Source of the DNA: Salegentibacter sp. Hel_I_6
Lineage (GTDB): Bacteria > Bacteroidota > Bacteroidia > Flavobacteriales > Flavobacteriaceae
NCBI RefSeq assembly: GCF_000745315.1
Contig: NZ_JQNQ01000001.1
Location: forward strand, 124,001 to 188,000
Length of the DNA stretch: 64,000 nt
Direction of reading: 5' to 3'
The notes below the pieces were generated by a model. The model was not told the origin of the DNA. It made no database searches and worked only from the letters and a program-made list of their open reading frames with translations. A program made the translations under genes and the position numbers. Positions 1 to 10,900 of this stretch are shown here, piece after piece; within the stretch, counting starts at the first letter, position 1, and every line of letters begins with the position of its first letter.

Positions 1-1002
1 TCCTCCATGGTGTGAATAGTATTTTCCTAGCTTAGGGTTTGAAGAATCAACCTCCCAGAAATAAGCTACTCCCACTTCATTGGAATAGTCTTTTAGCACT
101 TTACGGGATTCCCTGGCTATCTTATTATTATCCAACTGGAATTCCATGAACTTAAGCATATCTGGAACAGTAGATTTGATGCCTCCACCCGCACCCCAGG
201 GTAACTTTCCCATGGGTGAAGTAATCTCTGGATGATCTGCGTGATAGCCCACGGCAAGATTTTTCTGCCTATCCTCGCCTAATGTAATAATGCTTTCTTC
301 CATTCCTATTTCGGCGGAAAGAAAATCAGTCAGTAAGGTTTCGAATTCTTTTTGATATACATTCTCCAATATGCCAGCGATTAGTTCTGTTCCGGCCGTT
401 GAATAAGAATAATTGATGCCAGGGATTGTATCGATCTCAAGATTATGTAAATCTTTGTAAAAAAACTTTTTATCATAACCACTTAAAATGCTATCGATCT
501 TTGAAGGGGAATCTTGTTTCAAAAAATCGCTGGTCATAAGTGGGTTTAAATTTAGGGGAAGAATATTTGGTAGACCACTTGAATGTGTAAGTAAATGTTT
601 GATTTTCACTGGCTGATTCTCATAGCTCAAATTGGGATAGTCTTCCTCCAAATATTGCTGCACATCATCTTCCAGATTCAATTTACCTTCCAATACCGCC
701 TTTGCTACAAGAGTTCCTGTAATTACTTTACTTAAAGATCCTATCTCATAAATCGTTTTATTAGTAGGAGGATTTCCCTTTGTCTTCTCCAGTTCCCCAT
801 AATGTCCTGTATATTTTTCACCTTTATACACTACTCCTATAGAAGAAGAATTGATCAAAGATTTATTTATTAAACGAAAGGCAGCGCTATCAAATATTCG
901 ATGGATCTCGTTATTCTTATTCTTTGAAAAACTTTCTTTTTTTGAATTCTGATTACAACTTGTAATGATTATAATGAAAAGAAAAAAAAGGTATTTATTC
1001 AT
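1..1002 (-). CDS. Serine hydrolase of the class C beta-lactamase family, lipoprotein (partial, 3' end outside window)
   Basis: The reading frame is open from the ATG at 1002 to the window edge (334 codons). The N-terminus is a lipoprotein signal (MNKYLFF followed by isoleucines and a lipobox ending TSC), so the protein should be anchored in the cell envelope. The SxxK nucleophile motif is in IGSLSKVI, a YS-x-STAG segment stands in for the Y-x-N motif, and HHGG at the window edge resembles the third (KTG/HTG) motif. These are the hallmarks of the beta-lactamase/D-alanyl-D-alanine carboxypeptidase/esterase family. Members hydrolyse peptides, esters or beta-lactams, and the substrate cannot be told from sequence. 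It is read in the same direction as the defence genes to its right, but nothing shows a functional link. Confidence 0.85.
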   Translation of the reverse strand, partial: MNKYLFFLFIIIITSCNQNSKKESFSKNKNNEIHRIFDSAAFRLINKSLINSSSIGVVYKGEKYTGHYGELEKTKGNPPTNKTIYEIGSLSKVITGTLVAKAVLEGKLNLEDDVQQYLEEDYPNLSYENQPVKIKHLLTHSSGLPNILPLNLNPLMTSDFLKQDSPSKIDSILSGYDKKFFYKDLHNLEIDTIPGINYSYSTAGTELIAGILENVYQKEFETLLTDFLSAEIGMEESIITLGEDRQKNLAVGYHADHPEITSPMGKLPWGAGGGIKSTVPDMLKFMEFQLDNNKIARESRKVLKDYSNEVGVAYFWEVDSSNPKLGKYYSHHGG

Positions 1003-1033
1003 AGTTTTAGTTTAGAGGAAGCTACAGGATTTT

Positions 1034-2056
1034 TTAATTCTTAATCTCTGAAATACTTTTAAGCTTATAATTGCTATCCCATTTGGTGATGAGCTTTAAG
1101 TCAAAAACTTTATAATCTTCTGTAATCTTTGATTTAGATTTATAAATCATTTCATAAGAAACGTGGTAATCTCCATTACTTTCTTGTACAACCTTAAAAC
1201 TATCCCAGTCAATATCCGAAGCCGAAAAAGGGTACTTGCCGCGGTGGGCTTTAGCATTTCTATAGATCCATTCCCGAGAGGGATTTTGTTCCCCATACCA
1301 GCTAGTAACCTGCGGACTAAGAAATTCTGGTAATTTTTCCACCTGGTTACTATTCATAGATTGGTAGTAATCAGCTACAATTTCTTTTAAATTTTCTTCA
1401 GGAGTTTTTGAAGAAGCCTCGTCGGAAAAAGCGAAGCTGTAAATGGTCATAATGATGGCCAGCAAACCGACAGCTGCTAAAGCCAGGATTTTGGAGTTAT
1501 ATTTTTGAAAACTATTTTCTGATTCTGTTTTTTTCTTTTCTTCAGCAGGTAATTGACCTTCTTTTGGCTCACTCTCTTTTTCTTTTTCCACTTCTTGTGG
1601 GATAAAAAACTTATTAGGGTAATGAGTCTTCTCGATATTAAAAGAGTGAACTTCGCGAGGCGAAATTTTTGAACTGTTCACTTGATCCAAAGGAATCAGG
1701 CTAACATAATTTGGATTCGAGGCTTGACCTCCATAGCCAAAAGCAATAAAAACTGGTCGCTCAGGAGAATTGATTGCAGGAAAAGATTCAAATTGCTTAT
1801 CACTTAAAACCTGATATAAATCTTTATAAGGTTTTGCTCGCCATTTTGCTTCAACATAAAATTCTTTCCCCGTGACTCTACATCTGAAATGAAAATCGGG
1901 TTCTAATGATTTTTTAACGAAACGTCTCCTATTTTGTGTACTATCGCTGGTTTTGTAAATTACCTCATAATGTGCTTCTGGAAAAATTGTTTCCTCAACA
2001 TACCTTTCAAATTGTTCTCCTTTTCTAAAGGATTCTTCGTTGTAATCGTGTTGCAT
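1034..2056 (-). CDS. PD-(D/E)XK-like nuclease domain fused to a membrane segment and an extracytoplasmic domain
   Basis: The 340-residue protein has three parts. Residues 1-100 resemble a restriction-endonuclease fold: D54 in LEPDF is followed by E69-A-K71 in YVEAKW, the D...ExK pattern. Residues 150-185 are a charged linker rich in E and K. A single hydrophobic helix lies at about 190-210, followed by about 130 residues whose start (EIVADYYQSMNSNQVEKLPEFLS) looks like an NTF2/SnoaL-type fold. The topology suggests a cytosolic nuclease-like domain with an external sensor or binding domain. I know no named family with this layout; the nuclease call rests on motif spacing only. It starts 6 bases downstream of the DUF5655 pseudogene stop, so the two were probably co-transcribed. 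Confidence 0.55.
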   Translation of the reverse strand: MQHDYNEESFRKGEQFERYVEETIFPEAHYEVIYKTSDSTQNRRRFVKKSLEPDFHFRCRVTGKEFYVEAKWRAKPYKDLYQVLSDKQFESFPAINSPERPVFIAFGYGGQASNPNYVSLIPLDQVNSSKISPREVHSFNIEKTHYPNKFFIPQEVEKEKESEPKEGQLPAEEKKKTESENSFQKYNSKILALAAVGLLAIIMTIYSFAFSDEASSKTPEENLKEIVADYYQSMNSNQVEKLPEFLSPQVTSWYGEQNPSREWIYRNAKAHRGKYPFSASDIDWDSFKVVQESNGDYHVSYEMIYKSKSKITEDYKVFDLKLITKWDSNYKLKSISEIKN

Positions 2057-2062
2057 TCAGTG

Positions 2063-2978
2063 TTATTTATTATTAAAAGCCTGTTTCACCAGGCTCATAA
2101 TATATTCAAGATTATCGTCATTTTTTATAACCAATTCATAGTCCCCGTTACCCAAATGGCCAATTTCGGAAACGTCTCGCATTAGATTTTTAGGATCATC
2201 CAGGCTACCTTTCTTCAAATTGATCCAGAGTTTTAAACCCTTTCTTTGAATATTTATATCTGCAAAATTTGAATTTTTTCTAAAGGCAATATATTCCTTT
2301 CGATATTCAACTTCTATGTCGTCTGCGAGGTTGAGAATGGAGGTTTTAAAAGTTTCGTAGAGCTCAATAATATCATCTGATTTTCCTTTTAAATGATCTT
2401 CTTCTATGTAGACTTTTAGTTGTTCTGTGACCGACTTAAGCTTCTCATTATTTTGAGTAATGGGTTTAATACTCTCTGCTGAATTACTTTTACGTACCTC
2501 ATTAATACTAATAAGATTATTTTCGTACCGCTTAACTTCCCATAGCTCAATGGCTATATCCTTAAAGTTGGTAGCTGTTTTTTGATTTTCGGTAAAGCTG
2601 GTGGAAACAAAAGCAACCCGGGTTTGAGTCCAATCCACTTCATTTCGCTTTAAATTGTTTTTTAATGTTTCGTTGTATTCAATAATAAAGTCTGCCTTAT
2701 TTTCCAGCATTAAACTTAGGTAGGTAAATCCCTGGTCCACCACGCTAATGTTTTTTATTCCTTTTATACCCAATAATGATGAAGGCTTTAGATTCCGGGT
2801 CAAAGGCCAGCGTGTCTATTCGCTTGTCTTTTATAGCAAATTCACTCTTAACCAAATGCAGCCCCATTACCTGGGTTAGATTTGATTCAAATAGGTTTTG
2901 AATTTCCCGTTCTAATTTGAAGGGATATTCTTTTAAATTGGAAATGGAGGATTGATTCTTAAGTTGATATAATTTCAC
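2063..2978 (-). pseudogene. DUF5655-type PD-(D/E)XK nuclease gene, broken by a frameshift
   Basis: Two overlapping frames make up one family protein. The N-terminal piece (2745-2978, 77 codons) begins MKLYQLKNQ and carries the nuclease core IDTLAFDPESKAFIII. The C-terminal piece (2063 to about 2757) continues with SVVDQGFTYLSLM and ends in the DUF5655 region (FADINIQRKGLKLWINLKKG). The run of six T on the plus strand at 2751-2756 has one base too many: with five, the frame reads KRNKNISVVDQG through the junction. The catalytic glutamate also seems lost, since the usual IIEYKR is IIGYKR here. Two independent lesions point to an inactive gene, or one sequencing error plus one mutation. It lies downstream of the RM/nitrilase/Rad50-like operon. 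Confidence 0.75.
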
Positions 2979-3109
2979 TTTTTATTCTGTCTTTAATTAA
3001 TTTTCGATACTAAAAGTCAGTGGTAAAATATTTCACGTAGGAAGATTTTTTAGGATTACTTGGGATATAATAAATAAACACCTTTTTTAGCCTAAGCTTA
3101 GATCCCACA

Positions 3110-6100
3110 TTATCTTTCCAGTTGGAATTCTTTAAATACTCCCTCTCCCAAAAAATCAAATTTCTTTTTAAATAATGCGGAGAACTTTTTGTTAGCCGTG
3201 GCAAAGAAAATCTGTTTATTTTCTTTAACTATGAAATAACGCAGGAAATCTAAAAATGATAATGCGTTAAAATCATCAATAAAGGTAACAGGATCATCAA
3301 AGATTAAAATATTTGGTCCATTTTTCAGTTTCCTATTCAAACTGATAAAAATAGACAATACCAATGCAGCTCTTTGACCGGTACTTATTTCAGAAATTTG
3401 AAATTCCTTATTCTCTTTAAATAATACCAAATTTTTATCTTGGTATTTTATATCTGAAAACTCTTTAGGAGTATGTATCGTCCTATAAATATCTTTAATC
3501 TCATTTAGATTTTTCCTAAAGTACCCTTCTAAAATTGCATCCTCACTATTTGATGATAATTTATTTAAAGATTTAATAGCCTTAACTAATCTACTGTTTA
3601 ACCCTTTAATTTCGGGTAATTCATTTTTTATCTTTTCGTTCTCAGCTAATAACTTTTGTATTTCTCTTTGACTAATTTCAATTTCTCTATATGATTTTAA
3701 ATTCTCATTCAATAAATTCAACTCCTTAGCTATAGCATCTATTGACTTGTCATTAGGAACGCTTAAATAACTTTTTAGATTTTCAAAACTCGATGCTATC
3801 GAATCAATTTTAGACTGGTTTGATTTGACAATATTCTCGATATTTTCAATATTGTCCATAAACTCTTTTAGATTCAGGGATATGTTTAAATAGTTAATAA
3901 TCCTTGCATTATCATTTTGGAATTTTTCAATATTATTCGAGTTATCGACCCTATCTTTTTCCAAGGAATTATTTAGTAATTTCAATGATTCCAATCCTGA
4001 AATCTCCTGGCCAGAAAACTCCTTAGCTAATTCCCCCTTTAAAACATTATATTCAGAAACACTTCCCTCAATATTATTTAATTGATATATTAAGTTTTCT
4101 AATTCATTTTTTTCTTTAGCTACTACGTTTTCTTTTTCTACTACCTCCTTAACTTTTTTATCTATATCCATGAATGTCAAAACTTCAGAGTTTTTTAAAT
4201 ACTGAGAGACAGTAGAATAATATTTTTTCAGGCTTTGAAGTTCTTGTTGTAGAAGATCTATTTCTTTTACTGTTTCATTTAATTTGGATTTTTTTTCGTT
4301 TAAAATACTTTTATCAAAATTTTGTTTAAACTCATTTTCAAGTTTTACGAGTAAATCTGCACTAGAGATTTGTTGTTCACAGAGCGGGCAATTTTCCGTA
4401 TGAGCATCATGAGCCAATATTTCCTTACCTAGAAGTTTTATCTGGCTAGTTAGATTCTCCAGGGTAGAAAAAGTCTCTTCTATTTTTTTTACTTCCATCT
4501 TTTCCTGATTTAATAGCTGCTGTTTTTTATCTATTAGATCTTGTTTTTCTTCCAATAGTATTGGTAAATATTTTGTTTCGTTTTTCAATTGAAGAATATC
4601 CAATTCAAGGTTATTCAGATCTTTCAAAGTATCAATTATGGAGAGTTCAAGTTTAACTTTTGAAAGATTTTCTTCTAAACCATCTATTCTTGAGATGCTT
4701 TCCAATTCGAAATATTCCAATAGGCGATAAACCTTGGTTTCGAGTGATTTTAGTCTCTGATTTTTTTCAGTAAGTAAAGCGATTTGTTTATTGTTAAGAT
4801 TAAATTGCTCTTTACTTTCTGAAACAAGTAAATTACGATTATGAACCTTTTGTTTGATCTCAGTAAACCTATTAAAGTCAGTGATCCAATCCTCTGATTG
4901 TAGAAATGTAATTTCATTACTAATTTCATTAATATACAATTCAGAAATTGAATATTGGGATTCGGTAATTGAGCTTTTATAACCTAGTTTAAGAATATTT
5001 CTCTTTATATCCTCTTTTAATGCTTCAAAGTTTTTTTCAGATTTTAATTCATCAATACGGTTCTCGTTTTTCTGAAAATTATTATTTTTTCTTTGAATTT
5101 CTTCCTTAGTTTTATTTAATTCAGGACGTAATCTGTTTTCTACTTTAATAATTCGATCCTTTAAAATAGTATATTCTTCACCTAAAATTATCTGTTTCAA
5201 AGATTCATTTATCTGATTTTTATGATCTGAGTTTGCAAACACTGAAGCGGTATCAGTGTTAAAAAAGTTGAATTGATTAAAAGACTCATAGGTTTTATTG
5301 CCTTGCTCAGATAAACGTCTTTCATACCATTTCGCCCCTCTTTCTTTATAATATGCATTATTGTGGTTATAGCTATCTTTTATATTGTCATTATAAACAG
5401 CCTCAATTGAACCATCGTTAGCTTTCTTTTTATTTCTTAATGTTTTACCTGTTAGCACGAATTCAATTGCCTCCATCAGGCTTGTTTTCCCCACACCATT
5501 CGAGCCAGTAAATAAATTGACTTTTCCAAAATGGAAGTGCCTTTTTAAAGGATATGACCTATAGTTATCTTGTAAGCTTAAAGAATTTATTTTCTTTACA
5601 ATGGGAACATGTTCCAGATTTTTTTCAGTCTTTTCTACGATCTCTTTAGCTGAATCTGCTTTAAAATTTCTTAAAATTCCCTCTACTGAATTTGAACTAT
5701 ACAATTCTTGTAAACCAACAGATTTCAATTCTTCTTTCCAGGTGGAAATAATATCAGGTAAATCTGATTGTTGGGATTTTTCCAGTTCAAAGTAATCTAG
5801 GAATTCAGTATCAGTAAAAACTAATTTACGTCCATATTTATCGTCCCTTAAAATCTTTATTTTTAATTCTTCCGTAAGATTACTATTAATAAATAACAAG
5901 TAAATATTCCATTGTAGAGATTTTTCTTGTTTATAGAATTCATCTGCCAGGTATTTATACTGTAATTTTTCAAAATCGTCTTCAGTGATTTTATTATTAA
6001 AATTTAAGTAGTATATCCCTGCAACTTTATCGTTGATAGGTAATTTGGCTTTATACAAATTGTCATTTACCTCCTGAAGATCAGTAAAGATTAATTTTGT

Positions 6101-6127
6101 CCGGTCAATTAATTGTTCTGTGTTCAT
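3110..6127 (-). CDS. Rad50/SbcC-like SMC-family ATPase with zinc hook
   Basis: This is a 1005-residue coiled-coil ATPase. An N-terminal domain of about 180 residues without clear homology precedes the Walker A motif GSNGVGKTS (about 207-215). Long heptad-rich coiled coils flank a CPLC zinc hook near residue 579. The C-terminal lobe has the ABC signature ISTGQRAAL and Walker B ILIFDDP near 940. Such proteins sense or bridge DNA and often drive nucleases in antiphage systems (Rad50, Lamassu LmuB, Septu PtuA are analogues). Here the DNA-processing partner could be the type IIG enzyme or the nitrilase-like protein. The ATG at 6127 is 6 bases after the preceding stop codon, which implies translational coupling. 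The extra N-terminal domain is unusual for SbcC and suggests a dedicated system component. Confidence 0.85.
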   Translation of the reverse strand: MNTEQLIDRTKLIFTDLQEVNDNLYKAKLPINDKVAGIYYLNFNNKITEDDFEKLQYKYLADEFYKQEKSLQWNIYLLFINSNLTEELKIKILRDDKYGRKLVFTDTEFLDYFELEKSQQSDLPDIISTWKEELKSVGLQELYSSNSVEGILRNFKADSAKEIVEKTEKNLEHVPIVKKINSLSLQDNYRSYPLKRHFHFGKVNLFTGSNGVGKTSLMEAIEFVLTGKTLRNKKKANDGSIEAVYNDNIKDSYNHNNAYYKERGAKWYERRLSEQGNKTYESFNQFNFFNTDTASVFANSDHKNQINESLKQIILGEEYTILKDRIIKVENRLRPELNKTKEEIQRKNNNFQKNENRIDELKSEKNFEALKEDIKRNILKLGYKSSITESQYSISELYINEISNEITFLQSEDWITDFNRFTEIKQKVHNRNLLVSESKEQFNLNNKQIALLTEKNQRLKSLETKVYRLLEYFELESISRIDGLEENLSKVKLELSIIDTLKDLNNLELDILQLKNETKYLPILLEEKQDLIDKKQQLLNQEKMEVKKIEETFSTLENLTSQIKLLGKEILAHDAHTENCPLCEQQISSADLLVKLENEFKQNFDKSILNEKKSKLNETVKEIDLLQQELQSLKKYYSTVSQYLKNSEVLTFMDIDKKVKEVVEKENVVAKEKNELENLIYQLNNIEGSVSEYNVLKGELAKEFSGQEISGLESLKLLNNSLEKDRVDNSNNIEKFQNDNARIINYLNISLNLKEFMDNIENIENIVKSNQSKIDSIASSFENLKSYLSVPNDKSIDAIAKELNLLNENLKSYREIEISQREIQKLLAENEKIKNELPEIKGLNSRLVKAIKSLNKLSSNSEDAILEGYFRKNLNEIKDIYRTIHTPKEFSDIKYQDKNLVLFKENKEFQISEISTGQRAALVLSIFISLNRKLKNGPNILIFDDPVTFIDDFNALSFLDFLRYFIVKENKQIFFATANKKFSALFKKKFDFLGEGVFKEFQLER

Positions 6128-6133
6128 AGAAAT

Positions 6134-7882
6134 TTAGAATATTGAACTATCGTCTTTAGGGGGTTCGGTTATACTACCTGCATCTGGGTTAGATTTGTCT
6201 AGAATATCATTCCCATTTTTGAAAAAGACTACAATCGTATTTTTACCCGGAGAATCGGGATCAAATAATTTTTGCAATTCATCGTATGTTTTATTAACCA
6301 ATTGTTGTGATACGGCACTTCCTATATAGCATACAGTAGCTTTTTCTATATCCTCGTGCTTGTTAACAACATTATATTTATACTTATATGTGTCCGCATT
6401 TTCAGCAAATGCCAATTTAATTTCTTTTTCTGCTAAATGTCTTATACTATGAGGATATGTCCCTTTATCTGAAATAATGTTGACATCCAACTCAATGAGA
6501 TTAGAACAATTTATACTCCTTATACGTTCGCTAGATTCATAGCTGTCTTCTAAATATGTTAATCTGTTATTGCATTCATCTGATTCATTTAAAATAAAAC
6601 TATTCAGATGTATTACTTCAGCCCACTTATTTTCTTTGTTTCCTTCTACTTGACCGTTCGAAATATTGAACAATCTCTCCTTATTAACGACTGAAATATC
6701 TCGATCTAGTAAATAGCTATTAGTAATACCTCTATCCTCTAGAAAATCTATATGATTGTCTTCTACTTTTTCAATTTCTTCTATTTCATGAAAATCATCA
6801 AATACATAAACATTGCTGGCCGTTGGGCCTTCTCTTCGTTGTTGTTCGTCAACTCCTTCGGCAATATCTACAGACTTGTTATGAATTTTAAATAATTCAA
6901 TTTTTCTATTTAAAAAGTAAACTCGTTTCTTACGCTTTATCTGTAAAAAATATAAACCTTTTTGGTGATTATCTATAATCTTTTTTGGCTTATAATCTAA
7001 TTCTACATCCGATGTTTTAAAGTATATACCACTTCTAGGCGCATTGTACTCATCATATAATTTCTTACCATTTGGGAAACAAGTCTCCATACCCCAATTT
7101 AAAGTGATCAATTCTCGTTTTTCCCTGGTTAAAACAAATTTTTTGAAATCAATAAAGTTTTGGTGAGAGGGATTGGGGTTAAACTGAAGACTTAAAAATA
7201 AAAATGGAGAGTCCACCCAACCATGATTATCGATTAGATTTTGTTCCAAGGTTGGATTAAAATTCATTGCTTGGGAACAAATTAAGGATATTAATCTAAC
7301 TGAATTTTCATCATTCTTAATTACGTAAACATCGCTGCCTTGAATAAGGTTGTCTGGCTCTAACTGACTAGACCATAAACCTCCCATGTGCCAACTCTTA
7401 AATTGAATTAATACAATAAGTTTTTCAGTTCCATCATGTTGGCCAAGGAATATGTAGTATAAAGGATCAACATAATTTTTATCCGAATCATTGTGAACAT
7501 CTTCAAAATGAATGTAAACACTATCATTATTTATTTCAGACAATTGATTTAAATCATCTTTATTTAAAGATTCTCCACCTAAAGACCAAAGTTTATTATT
7601 AGAGGGTCTTAGACTTTCATCTTCAATAATTAAATCTACGACAGATTTAGGACAGGAATATTCAGGCGATACAACTAATGAAATATTTTCAACCTTGGCT
7701 TTTTTTAAAAGTTTAATAAACTTTTTTTCAGCATCTTTCTGATCATTATTTCCAATCCGGTTTTCATCAGCAAAAAAGACTCCTTTATGTTGATAAATTA
7801 AGAGACTATAACGTTGGGTCCCTCGTCTTAACGCATCCAGTTCTGTATCGATATTTAGAGTAGAAATATCTACGAAATTCAT
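6134..7882 (-). CDS. Nitrilase-fold (carbon-nitrogen hydrolase-like) protein with unknown C-terminal domain
   Basis: The first 280 or so of 582 residues read as a nitrilase superfamily domain. The order and spacing of the catalytic triad fit: E74 in VVSPEYSCP, K162 in LIQFKSW and C202 in LISLICSQA. The family-typical strand-loop QFNPNPSHQNF then follows. Residues 300-582 have no recognisable motif. Nitrilase-fold enzymes cleave C-N bonds in amides and nitriles. Nitrilase domains are known in phage defence as the C-terminal part of UG1/DRT1 reverse transcriptases. Position between the type IIG enzyme (52 bases upstream) and the Rad50-like ATPase (6 bases downstream) suggests it is the effector or signalling enzyme of one operon. 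That role is inferred. Confidence 0.65.
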   Translation of the reverse strand: MNFVDISTLNIDTELDALRRGTQRYSLLIYQHKGVFFADENRIGNNDQKDAEKKFIKLLKKAKVENISLVVSPEYSCPKSVVDLIIEDESLRPSNNKLWSLGGESLNKDDLNQLSEINNDSVYIHFEDVHNDSDKNYVDPLYYIFLGQHDGTEKLIVLIQFKSWHMGGLWSSQLEPDNLIQGSDVYVIKNDENSVRLISLICSQAMNFNPTLEQNLIDNHGWVDSPFLFLSLQFNPNPSHQNFIDFKKFVLTREKRELITLNWGMETCFPNGKKLYDEYNAPRSGIYFKTSDVELDYKPKKIIDNHQKGLYFLQIKRKKRVYFLNRKIELFKIHNKSVDIAEGVDEQQRREGPTASNVYVFDDFHEIEEIEKVEDNHIDFLEDRGITNSYLLDRDISVVNKERLFNISNGQVEGNKENKWAEVIHLNSFILNESDECNNRLTYLEDSYESSERIRSINCSNLIELDVNIISDKGTYPHSIRHLAEKEIKLAFAENADTYKYKYNVVNKHEDIEKATVCYIGSAVSQQLVNKTYDELQKLFDPDSPGKNTIVVFFKNGNDILDKSNPDAGSITEPPKDDSSIF

Positions 7883-7934
7883 TTTTTGGACTAACTTAAA
7901 TTATTCAATTATTGCAAATCTTTTTCTGCATTTC

Positions 7935-10900
7935 CTATATGAGGGCCTCCTCCACAATCCCAATCTCCTCTTCCGTTAATCCATAAAGTTCATAAACCAA
8001 CCGGTTAATTTGCTCTTCTAATTCATTGGTATCTTCATCAAGTTCCTTAGCTGTAAGGATTTTATTAACTAGATCAATAAATATTTGTCGCTCTTCAAAC
8101 TGGAAATCTGGAATGATAAATTTTTCAATAGATTTTTTCTTTAATACAAAAGCTCCTCCAGCTGTATATTCTCCAACGTGAATGAAGTAAAATTGATAAA
8201 GCTTAGAATTTAATAAGGCCAAAATAAATTTTGGGTCTATAGAATCTGAGACTAGAAAAAAGGATGCACTTGTCAGGAAAAAACCAGCATCATCGAAAGC
8301 GAAGTCCCAATTACCAGAAATTAAACCCCAAACTATTTTAGGTTTTGAAAAATCCTGTATGAATGCACAGCTTCTTAGGTTTGTCCAATGTTTTCCCTGA
8401 TCAGATCGATTTTCAACTCTCCCATTTACTTCTAAATTTATGTTCACCAGATGATCAAAAATTAATGGAAAGTCTTTTTCCAGTTTAATTGGTTCCTCAA
8501 TCCCTTTAATTCCGTTATGTGAGTTTATAAGCCAACGATTATGAAAATTTACTTTATATCTGTTTATATCCTGTCCCTTTAGAACCTTTTGGATAATACT
8601 GTTGGAATTAGTGCCTCCACTAAGTTTATCGTATTTCTCTTTATTTATTATAAAAGCATCATCAAAACCAGTAGTCAACCCTCTTTTAATTTGTATTCCA
8701 GAAATATTGGCTATAGTTTTTCCTTTAGCCTGTATTTTATTAATTATAGCACTGGAATTAAGATCATTAAAAAGCCAATTATCATTCTTAAGGAATGATT
8801 GTTCAATTATAACACTACGCTTATTTATCTCCTCTGGATTTTGAAGTGTATCAACTTTCTCTTTAAAATATTTCACATATTCAAAATTTTCAAAGTCATT
8901 ATTATTAGCAATAGTGATAATTGCACTTGAAACAAGAGCTTCATCAAAAATTGGTACTTGTTCAAAATTTATAATTGAAACAAAGGAATAGTTCGATAGA
9001 TAATTCCTGAGAGGTTTCCCATATTCCGTATTAAAAAATTTATTAGAATTTATGACACAAATAATTCCATTTAGATTCAAAACCTTGGTAAATCTTTCAA
9101 AAAAATATGAGCTAATATCAGCCGTCCCAGAATAAACTGAGTAGTTCTCTTTAAAATTAGCACGAAAATGCGCTAACTCTCTATGCTGCACGTACGGCGG
9201 ATTCCCAATCACCACATCAAAACCTAAATAATCCCCATTTTCATCTAACACTTCCGGAAATTCAAATCGCCACTCAAAGGCATTTTCATAGATCTTGTTG
9301 TCTTTTATTTCCTGGATTTCAGTTTCAAGTTTTTTGCTGTCTTTAGTGAGTTTTTGCAGCTTTTTGTTCCAGCCTGCTTTTTCCTTATTAGAAATTTCAA
9401 ACATCTTAGGCTGTTCCGACATTAAAAAGATCTCACTTTTTATTTTCTGAAGCTTCTTAAATTTAGGATCATTTCCTGAAATCTCACTTCTAAAATCACT
9501 TTTAATATCCTGGATAATCTTTTCCATCTCACGTTTCTGCTCCTTGTTTTGAGCGTTCCGGTAGGTATCTACGGCACTGCGATAGCTGTCAATATTCCAT
9601 TTACTTTTCTTAAGCGCCTTGCTTAAGTCGGCATCCAGGTCAAATCGGCTTATCAGGGAGTTTCCGCATTTAATATTGATGTCAATATTTGGAAGGGTTT
9701 CCAGTTCCGTTTCATTCTTGTAGTAAGCATTCTTCAATAATTCTATCCACAACCGCAGTCGACAGATCTTAACTGAGTTAGGATTAATATCCACTCCAAA
9801 AAGACAGTTTTCAATGATCTTTTGCTTCTCGTGGAAAAGCGCCTCCTGTATCCGCTGGCTTTCTTTTGCTGTAGGATTATATTCAAAAAGTTCCCCGTCC
9901 TCATCAGTTACGATAAGTTCATCATTTACCACTTCCACCTGGTATTCCTTAAGCCGTCTTCCGGAGCGATCCTGTAGAATGTTCAGATCGTTTTTAATGG
10001 CGATCATCTCATTAAGCGCCGAAACTAAAAAATGACCGGAGCCGACCGCAGGATCACAGATTTTCAGGCTATTAATAAGCTCATTGGCTTCCTGCCGGTC
10101 TTCAATACGATCATATATTTCATCCAGATCTTTACAATTCCAGTCTTTGGCTTCATTAAACTTTTGTACCACAGCTTTCCTAATGGTCTCGCGGCACATA
10201 TACATCGTAATAAAACCGGGCGTAAAGAAAGAGCCATCTTTATAGCCGTTTATCTTTTCAAAAATAAGCCCTAGTACCGAAGCATTAATGAGGGTCTTAT
10301 TATCTTCCTGTATGGTCTCCCCGCCTTCACTGCTGAAGTCGTAAGCGTTAAGGAACTCAAATAAATATTCCAGGGCATTGAGTTCACCGCTTCTTTTCTT
10401 TCCTTTTTTATCTTTTAGCACCGTAGCGCTGTAAATAGGCAAAGTCTTATCGTCTCGAAGATTACTTATAAAAAGCGTACTATGCTCAATATCTGTAGGC
10501 TCAAAAAGGGAAGAGTTGAGATACGGTACCTTTTCAAAAAGGGCTTTTACATCATCATTTCTTTCAGAATATTGACGAGCTAATACCTGGAAAAACAAGC
10601 TATTTAGATCATCATAATTGTTTATTCTGTCTAAGCTAAGAAATTCATAGGATCTATCTCCTTTGTGATAAGTAACCAGTTGCGCTTCTAAAAGCTTTAG
10701 GAAAAGGATTCTGTTTAGCCAGGTTATGCTAAGTTCCAGCCCAACATTAAAAAGCCGTTCCTGGTGGTTTTCTCCAAACTGAGATGCATTTTCCAAGCGG
10801 CCAATCTTATCCATACTATCCAGCTGAATAATGGCATTTTCCAAAAATGAACCGGTATTTCGCTGCCCTTCTTTCTGGCGTTCAATTATTTTTTTACCGC

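Noticed and set aside
3010..3204. 64-codon minus-strand frame overlapping the end of the Rad50-like gene
   Set aside because: It overlaps the real gene in another frame and has no start context or recognisable pattern.
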